This document shows positions 58,415 through 64,000 of a stretch of DNA of 64,000 bases, piece by piece; the stretch's first letter is position 1, and every line of letters starts with the position of its first letter. Below the pieces are notes generated by a model. It worked only from the letters and a program-made list of their open reading frames with translations. It did no database searches and was not told the DNA's origin. Both the position numbers and the translations under genes were made by a program. Location: the NCBI GenBank assembly GCA_001695595.3, contig MBPM02000010.1, positions 558,001 through 622,000 of the forward strand, written 5' to 3'. The stretch is from Plasmopara viticola. Lineage: Eukaryota; Oomycota; Peronosporomycetes; Peronosporales; Peronosporaceae.

Positions 58415-59179
58415 ATGGGCTGCCAAACTCGAGCGGAGACCAAGCGCCTGCGCAGCTTAACCATTCGAGAAGCCATCCATGATCGTGGACAGACCGAGAA
58501 GCTGTATATAGCGTTCACACTCGGTTCTATGTGGTTCCTGGACGCTCGCGACATGCTTTTCGTGCTGGGAACGTGTCGCACGTTTCGCCAGGATAAAACC
58601 CTCGGAATAATGGCATTGAGCAATCACAACATGGGGGTCCATTTGCTACACGGGTGCACTAGCGACTGGATGAATGTCGTCTTTCAAAAATCATTTCATT
58701 CTAAAAGCGAGGGACCGTCGTTCTGGACCAAGTGCACCACCCATCGTCCTGGTGCCCACAAGAAGCAACTCAACGGACACTTGATGCCGGACAAGGGGCC
58801 TCTTTGCTATGCCCAAGGACAGGCCGCGCAATGCTTGTCGCTTCTTGGCCACGTCCGAGTCGCTCTTTACCCTTTCTACAGTCGTGCCTACGTGGCCACT
58901 CCCTTTGGCGACTCTTGTCGGGCGCGCCCGGTCCTTGTGCCCTTACGTGCCTCCGACCTTAAAGCTAGTGGCGCGTGGACCATGAAAGAGGCCCAAGTTG
59001 CTCTCAACGCCCTGATTGACAACCTTGGCGATGACTTTGTGGTGAACTATGAACAGCTAAAAAGACAGAGGGCAGATTTGATAGTGGCTTTGGAACGATG
59101 CACTCAAGTTTATTTAAATGCAGTTTCTTTCCACTGTGCTTACCTCTTCGCATGTGAGCACGCCAAGCAAGACTTATAG
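58415..59179 (+). CDS. Unrecognised 254-residue protein
   Basis: Begins M-G-C-Q-T-R-A-E-T-K-R-L-R and ends A-C-E-H-A-K-Q-D-L. GC content is clearly higher than in the flanks, and amino acid composition is balanced (Cys, His and Trp all present), as in a real protein. There is no signal peptide or membrane segment. The N-terminal 25 residues are basic and helical. A Cys/His-rich middle (around 80-130) contains H-L-L-H-G-C-T-S-D-W and C-T-T-H-R-P-G-A-H-K-K. The last 60 residues look helical, with charged heptads. No family recognised. It could be a domesticated or captured fragment, because its 3' end and downstream sequence recur at 52245-52800. A frame just upstream is closed by a stop before the ATG, which supports this start. 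Alternative: the 3' part of a longer gene whose 5' end was lost. Confidence 0.6.
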   Translation: MGCQTRAETKRLRSLTIREAIHDRGQTEKLYIAFTLGSMWFLDARDMLFVLGTCRTFRQDKTLGIMALSNHNMGVHLLHGCTSDWMNVVFQKSFHSKSEGPSFWTKCTTHRPGAHKKQLNGHLMPDKGPLCYAQGQAAQCLSLLGHVRVALYPFYSRAYVATPFGDSCRARPVLVPLRASDLKASGAWTMKEAQVALNALIDNLGDDFVVNYEQLKRQRADLIVALERCTQVYLNAVSFHCAYLFACEHAKQDL

Positions 59180-59597
59180 TGTAAAGGTCTTGATATGGAA
59201 GGCATAAGCGAGAGCAGAAAGGTCCACTATTTTTTTCGTGGAAATACATGCCTGAGGTCGTCGATGAAAGCTCTTGATCGGGCTAATGCCTACCCTTTAT
59301 TTCGGCTTTCAAGTAAATTTTATCGTTTTTTACTGTATATCAACCTCATAGTGCGTCCTAGACATGACCATTCATCTTGAATTGATTAACGCCCGTAGTT
59401 TGAGATGCGAGTGAGTTGCACGCAAGCTTGAGACCATTGCCATCTTTCGAACGGTACGTGGCAACTCTGAGTCCATTGCGTGCTTATATATGCTGGAAAG
59501 TCGCATTGAAATAGGGAGTAGACTGGCAAACAAGCGCCTAAAAATCTTCTGCTGCATTATTAGCTTATAACTTGGTTCATTAGCCGACCGAGTGGCT
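59055..59597 (+). repeat. Duplicated 3' end and downstream region
   Basis: Partner of 52245-52800. Homology ends at GGTTCATTAGCCGACCGAGTGGC, where the two copies diverge and this copy runs into LINE derivative F. Confidence 0.85.
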
Positions 59598-59650
59598 GAC
59601 GATCACATCACCTGTAAAATATAGCAGCCTAATTCCAAAAACGGATACTT

Positions 59651-59978
59651 TTGTATTGTATTGTATTACGTTATCGCGTTGCCAAGTTATGCACGTGCTA
59701 GGCTCAGTCTGGCTAGTCCACGGCATAGAGTGGTGTCCGCATACGTCGGGTCTCGTTCGGCGGGCAGTGCAGCCAGCACCGAGGTCGTGAGGGTCTTCCA
59801 TGATTTTGATTAGCTCTGACTTGGTAAGAGCCCAGGTGACGCCCTGGTGCTAGAGACCGTCGCGTCCAGGGTGAGACTCGTTAGATACCTGCAGATGCTC
59901 AAGAGCACCTGCCCGAAGCGCGCGAGCATTTAGCCCCCGCGCTCGGAAGGAGGGCGTCACCCCAACCTTTTCCGAAAA
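59651..59978 (-). mobile_element. Short LINE derivative, copy F
   Basis: Full composite derivative. No target duplication flanks it. Instead its 5' flank (GATCGATTGTT at 59979-59989) is the reverse complement of the 3' flank of copy G, which suggests a rearrangement between the two copies. Confidence 0.9.
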
Positions 59979-60096
59979 GATCGATTGTTTATATATAAAA
60001 AACGTTTTGAATGCGAAATTGTTTACCGAAAATATATCGTAATAGCTTTTAGCTATGCAACAATAATAATCTAAAAATATATTTTATAGTAGAGTA

Positions 60097-60408
60097 GCGC
60101 CCTCCTTCCAAGCGCGGGGGATAAATGCTCGCGCGCTTCGGGCAGGTGCTCTCGGGCATCTGCAGGTCTCTAACGAGTCTCACCCTCGACGCGACGGTCT
60201 CCAGCACCAGGGCGTCACCTGGGCTCTTACCAAGTCAGAGATAAACAAAATAATGGAAGACCCTCACGACCTCGGTGCTGGCTGCACTGCCCGCCGAACG
60301 AGACCCGACGTATGCGGACACCACTCTATGCCGTGGACTAGGCTCAGTCTGGCTAGTCCACGGCATAGCACGTGCATAACTTGCGATAACGTAATACAAT
60401 ACAATACA
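60097..60408 (+). mobile_element. Short LINE derivative, copy G
   Basis: Head-to-head with copy F, about 118 bases apart. It lacks the first about 14-20 bases of the 5' end and carries an internal palindrome (60326-60368). Its 3' flank is AACAATCGATC (60409-60419). Confidence 0.9.
60326..60368. repeat. Perfect 16-bp hairpin inside LINE derivative G
   Basis: CTATGCCGTGGACTAG, loop GCTCAGTCTGG, CTAGTCCACGGCATAG. The minus-strand copies in the window, read in the same element orientation, have the loop as CCAGACTGAGC and no second arm beyond CTAG. Confidence 0.9.
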
Positions 60409-60419
60409 AACAATCGATC

Positions 60420-61700
60420 TGGATTTACGAATTTGAAATGGCTCGTCCCATTTGGAAATTAGTATCAAATGTCATGGTGAATGTTTTTGCAGATGCAATT
60501 ATTTTGGGACATCTCAGACTGTTCTTTTCAGTCACAGACGTAATCTGCAGAGGGGGCTAACAACTATAAGCAAAGTGATCCAGACGAAAACGACGCGATG
60601 ATCCATGTGCCTCGACTCCAAATAAATGACAAGCCGCCGGAAAAAGCATCTAGTACCATTGGATACCGTACTTCTTGGCTTTGCTCCCTTCCCTTTGCTT
60701 CGTTATAAATTTGGAAGCCCGGTGGTAATGTTTGCATTGCCAGTACCACACGCAGTTGTCTTGGTCGACGATGACGCGAATTAGTATCTTAACCCGCGGC
60801 CACATTTGTAGCAAGTACTATTTGTATCGTGATCTTTTTGGTCAGACGAGGCTCAGTTTGGTAATTCACTACCCTTTATTATGGGTAATTGTGTTAATTA
60901 ATAGTGGCGTTATAATGCCTTTTCTATTTGAAGCGGCATACTTTTGATCAGAAGGCAACTTTGCCAAGCCTCACTAATGATACCTCCCGCATCTCGTCGA
61001 CAAAGCACCAATACCCCGTAAAAATAGCAGACATGAAAGTGGCTGACGAGAAAGGCCCTCAGCCGCTCATTTGAATCACAGCATAACTGCCAACCCAGCG
61101 CGGTATTCAAAGCTAAATTTTGGCTAGCAACTCCTATTTTTCGTGTTTTCTTTAGTGCTTGCTGAATTAGTTGAAAATGCCAAAGACATCTTTGTTAGTA
61201 GCGTAAATTAAGTTTTTGGAAAAAACGAATATTTTTGTTTATTTTCGATGTTCCCTACTACTGATAGGAATGCGTACTCTCAATAACGATGCCATGCCTT
61301 TTCAGGGGCTTGAGCTTATAATTTTGACAGTTGTAAGACTGACATCAGTATGCGTTGGGTAAAAATAGGGATCCCCAGATGTTGGGTCATGATCCAAATG
61401 TGTACGTACGCGCTCACCCTCGTACAGTATGCCATGACGTCATGCGATCCCTTTCACTGATCCAACTTGTACAGCCGCAGCAGGTAGCACCGACAGTCTA
61501 TACAAACGCAGTCGGCAGGTCGTGGCTTTGTCGACCAGACACCCAAACTAGCGGAATGCGACTTTCCACGGCAAGTGCATTGCCGCGTGGTAAGGTCAAG
61601 AGCGCAGGTAAAACCGGGGCCCATTTTCGACGCCTCTGACAATTGATATTGCCCATAATCCCTAGCGATCGTCGTGCGTGCATGAATTAATACTTAATCT
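60420..61700. other. Gene-free stretch
   Basis: No gene supported. About 60990-61060 is related to 53830-53900 (see that entry). Frames at 60732-60947 and 61355-61639 (plus) have no recognisable domain. Confidence 0.5.
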
Positions 61701-61710
61701 ACCTTTGCTC

Positions 61711-62931
61711 TCAAAGATCAATGTCCGCGAGCGTATCTTCGAGCAACAACTTCTCCAACGTCGTCGCCAACTCGGTCATGTCTTCATGCACGGCGCTCTG
61801 GAGCAAGGCGTAAAAGTCGTCGACGGGACTCTGCGACACGCCAAACTGCAACGGCACTTGGCGCACGCACGTCACGACCTCTGTCTCGTCGTCGCGCGGG
61901 CGGATCCGGATCCAGCCCGTTTCGTCCGAGTGCATGCCACAAAAGATCCCTTCGCCTTCCGAGTGGGTTTTCCAGACACAGATTGTGCGGCTCGCTTCGA
62001 CAAAGCGGCGTGCCACGTACCGTTTGATCATCGACACGGTCCGTCCCGACGCGAGCGTTTCGAGGACACGAAAGCGCAGGACACTGAGATCGTCCGAGCC
62101 TGCAATGGCACCGAAATCCTCGCGATTCTCTTGGCGATGCAAGAGTTTGCCCAGTGCCCACACGAGGTGCTGCGTCCGCGCATAACTGAACGGGACGGCC
62201 AGCGTTTCCCGTCGCTCAAAGTACTCGACTTCGTTCTCGCTGTCGCGTCGTTTGCACAGCGTCACGACGCCTTGGGCCATGGTGTCAAAGGTGAGGACCG
62301 TATCCGTGTACGTGTACCCTTCGTGGACGCGTCGCAAGTGGCCCCGAAACATGGTGAAATCAAAGGGCGGGAGCGGTGGAAGGGGCGAGAGAGGGGTACA
62401 CGCCCGCGTGGGGGCGGGACGGCGTACCAGGTGATTCGTGCCGGGACCGACGACGCGATTGCAGAGCTCGACAATGCACAGCGCCTTGCGCTCGGCGGCG
62501 GCCAAGAGCTGTTCCTGCTCGGCTTTGGCTTGCCGGAGCTCTTCGCGCTCTTTGACGGCGAGGAAGCGCCATCCCGAGTGGACCGACCCTCGTGTTGACG
62601 TCCTCTTGCCGCGTTGCAGTGCTTCGAGCTGGAGCGTCAACTCTTGCACGGTGTGACGCAAGGCATTGCGATCGTCCTTGATCTTTTGATGGTAAATGCG
62701 CTTCCGAAGCGCTTCTTTCTCGCTTCGACTTTTCAAGACTTGCGTTCGTTGGGGCATGTGGTACTTGAAGGGGACGTTCTCGGCCGTACCCGTGGCGGTC
62801 GAGCAAACGGGAGATGTACCGACATGAGGACTTGGACTTGGATTGGCTTTCGAGGGCGGTACTGCAAAGGCGGTGCCGACGTGTACCAGTGCCTTGTTCA
62901 TGGCATCGATGCAAGCACCGTGTGTGGCCAT
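61711..62931 (-). CDS. Oomycete M96-type protein: bZIP-like region plus START-like domain
   Basis: 406 residues, GC-rich, intronless. Residues 28-50 are Ser/Pro/Thr-rich. Residues 64-106 (S-R-S-E-K-E-A-L-R-K-R-I-Y-H-Q-K and a Leu-spaced helix with V-Q-E-L-T-L-Q-L-E-A-L) resemble the basic-zipper-like region common in oomycete 'M96 mating-specific' family proteins. A second charged helix spans 125-158. Residues 195-400 form a mixed domain containing M-F-R-G-H-L-R-R-V, R-R-F-V-E-A-S-R-T and G-W-I-R-I-R-P, as in the START-like half of that family. The family is large in oomycetes. A role in mating or stage-specific regulation is known only from the name of the first member and is not implied here. 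The start is the first ATG after stops upstream; Met11 is an alternative. Confidence 0.75.
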   Translation of the reverse strand: MATHGACIDAMNKALVHVGTAFAVPPSKANPSPSPHVGTSPVCSTATGTAENVPFKYHMPQRTQVLKSRSEKEALRKRIYHQKIKDDRNALRHTVQELTLQLEALQRGKRTSTRGSVHSGWRFLAVKEREELRQAKAEQEQLLAAAERKALCIVELCNRVVGPGTNHLVRRPAPTRACTPLSPLPPLPPFDFTMFRGHLRRVHEGYTYTDTVLTFDTMAQGVVTLCKRRDSENEVEYFERRETLAVPFSYARTQHLVWALGKLLHRQENREDFGAIAGSDDLSVLRFRVLETLASGRTVSMIKRYVARRFVEASRTICVWKTHSEGEGIFCGMHSDETGWIRIRPRDDETEVVTCVRQVPLQFGVSQSPVDDFYALLQSAVHEDMTELATTLEKLLLEDTLADIDL

Positions 62932-63628
62932 TGTGTCTCACTTACGCCGTAGGAAAGTGACACAAGATGGCGTTGCTAATCGCACTTGGGGAATGGATAG
63001 CCGCGCTCGCTTATCCTTCGACGGTTTGAGTACACGCACGTTTACCGAGTACCGAAACCAGCACGGTCAAAGAATTTCATGTCCACCGTGAAGACGACTT
63101 GGTACATTGAGTACCACCCAATACTGACGAAACCCATCCAGTCGCCTTTACCTCTGCTAGATCGTTCTTTGGTGGTCTGTCTGACAAGTCGTGTACCTAC
63201 GATCAGTCGTCACTGGACCTCCACCTCAGTATCAGAGAGGTACAGCACCAGTACAGTATTCCCTCTGTGTATGAGGCAACAATAATAGTCATAGTAATAA
63301 AAAAGGAGGAAAATATCAGCCGAGATGACTTTATGGCCCGTCTCGTAAGAGCGGACACTACGCAGCAGGATGCGAGTACGAGCGAAGGTGGACAGCGACG
63401 TGGGCTTGACTTTAAGTAGTACAGAGATGCAAAAAGTGGAGGCGGAGAGAGAGGAATTTAACCGAGCACGATGCAGCACAACGTCGCTCGAGAGACCCTT
63501 GCCTGGAGTGGGATGAGGAGCAATAACATTGAAGTATTGGAGTAGCACATGATTGGAACCCACAAGCTAGCGTCACTAAAGCGAATCATCGCTTCTTGGC
63601 ATCATGGTCGTTGCGGCACCGACTGCCT
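62932..63628. other. Intergenic, likely promoter region of the M96-type gene
   Basis: Contains the CCAAT-bearing block at 63532-63556 and pyrimidine-rich stretches on the minus strand. A 117-codon minus-strand frame at 63210-63563 is Ser/Leu/Tyr-rich without domains and is rejected as a gene. Confidence 0.5.
63532..63556 (-). promoter_or_regulatory. Second copy of the CCAAT-containing block
   Basis: In minus orientation it starts CCAATCATGTGCTACTCC and ends AATACTT. It matches the block before the cysteinyl-tRNA synthetase gene except for a 2-base insertion and one substitution. It lies 600 bases upstream of the M96-type start and 73 bases past the stop of the gene at the window edge. Confidence 0.4.
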
Positions 63629-64000
63629 CTACTCATCCAGCGTTTCAGAGGCTTTTGAAGGCATTGCTCGCACATTGTCAACCTGCAAATTGTCCGACCA
63701 GTAAATCTGACGATCGCAGTTCGGATCAAAGCTGGCAACTTTGTCGTCCACAAAGTCTTTTTGTCGTCGTTCCGCACCTTCTTCGTGGAGCAGGTGACAC
63801 GCCCTCCCATTGCCACGCCGCGCGGCTGCCACAATCACGTCCATCACTTCGTTGACCTTCATTTTACTTGAAGGACTTGTGGCCGTGCTCAAATTTATCC
63901 CGGCTGGACGAGTCATCTCCCGTTCGTAGTGCCTCGTAAGATCGTCGTTTGGGACACAGAGGAAGCTGTGTCGCATTCGAGCTTCCAAGCCGGTAGAACG
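63629..64000 (-). CDS. 3' end of an unrecognised gene, cut by the window edge
   Basis: The frame is open from the window edge to TAG at 63629-63631 (123 codons visible). It has balanced composition, with a charged segment K-V-N-E-V-M-D-V-I-V-A-A-A-R-R-G-N-G-R-A and a C-terminal D-P-N-C-D-R-Q-I-Y-W-S-D-N-L. GC content matches the M96-type gene. The start lies beyond 64000. No family recognised. It could be the last exon of a longer gene. Confidence 0.55.
   Translation of the reverse strand, partial: RSTGLEARMRHSFLCVPNDDLTRHYEREMTRPAGINLSTATSPSSKMKVNEVMDVIVAAARRGNGRACHLLHEEGAERRQKDFVDDKVASFDPNCDRQIYWSDNLQVDNVRAMPSKASETLDE

Noticed and set aside
61784..62941. Frames overlapping the M96-type gene, up to 306 codons on the opposite strand
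   Set aside because: GC-rich shadow frames; only the 406-codon frame shows a recognisable domain order.

Overview
The window is most likely from a plant-pathogenic oomycete of the downy mildew / Phytophthora type. Evidence: two small secreted proteins with RxLR-like dibasic motifs after a signal peptide; a predicted protein with the bZIP-like plus C-terminal domain layout of the oomycete 'M96 mating-specific' family; a eukaryotic-type cysteinyl-tRNA synthetase; compact, apparently intronless genes; and AT-rich intergenic DNA filled with decayed Copia, Gypsy and LINE elements. Genus and species cannot be read from the sequence.

Layout. 0.6-3.5 kb is a decayed paralogous copy of the block at about 21.9-27.0 kb. 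It carries a dead secreted-effector gene and a dead 3' part of the cysteinyl-tRNA synthetase gene in the same convergent order. 3.5-6.8 kb holds two short LINE derivatives, rearranged Copia remnants and a broken tRNA-Pro. 6.8-17.1 kb has no gene I can support. 17.2-18.3 kb is an internally deleted LINE that keeps a 313-codon ORF, followed by a short unknown coding relic. 22.6-23.5 kb is a terminal-inverted-repeat element that appears to have captured an exon of a coiled-coil gene; the paralogous block near 1.5 kb is an approximate empty site. 25.2-29.7 kb is the active core: effector-like gene, convergent cysteinyl-tRNA synthetase, second effector-like gene. 29.7-41.8 kb is gene-poor with one LINE derivative. 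41.9-44.7 and 47.2-49.6 kb are two decayed Copia elements; 50.6-51.4 and 54.1-54.4 kb are Gypsy integrase remnants. 58-60.5 kb has an unrecognised 254-codon gene and three LINE derivatives. 61.7-64 kb is a GC-richer gene island with the M96-like gene and the 3' end of another gene.

The most interesting signals are: (1) a two-member secreted family with an unusual conserved lysine-rich plus hydrophobic C-terminal module and a non-canonical RRLN/RRLH motif; (2) about 320-bp elements built from non-contiguous pieces of one LINE, five with target site duplications; (3) the exon-capturing inverted-repeat element with an empty site; (4) two perfect hairpins that look like template-switch products; and (5) an apparent inversion between two LINE derivatives, inferred because undoing it restores a target site duplication.
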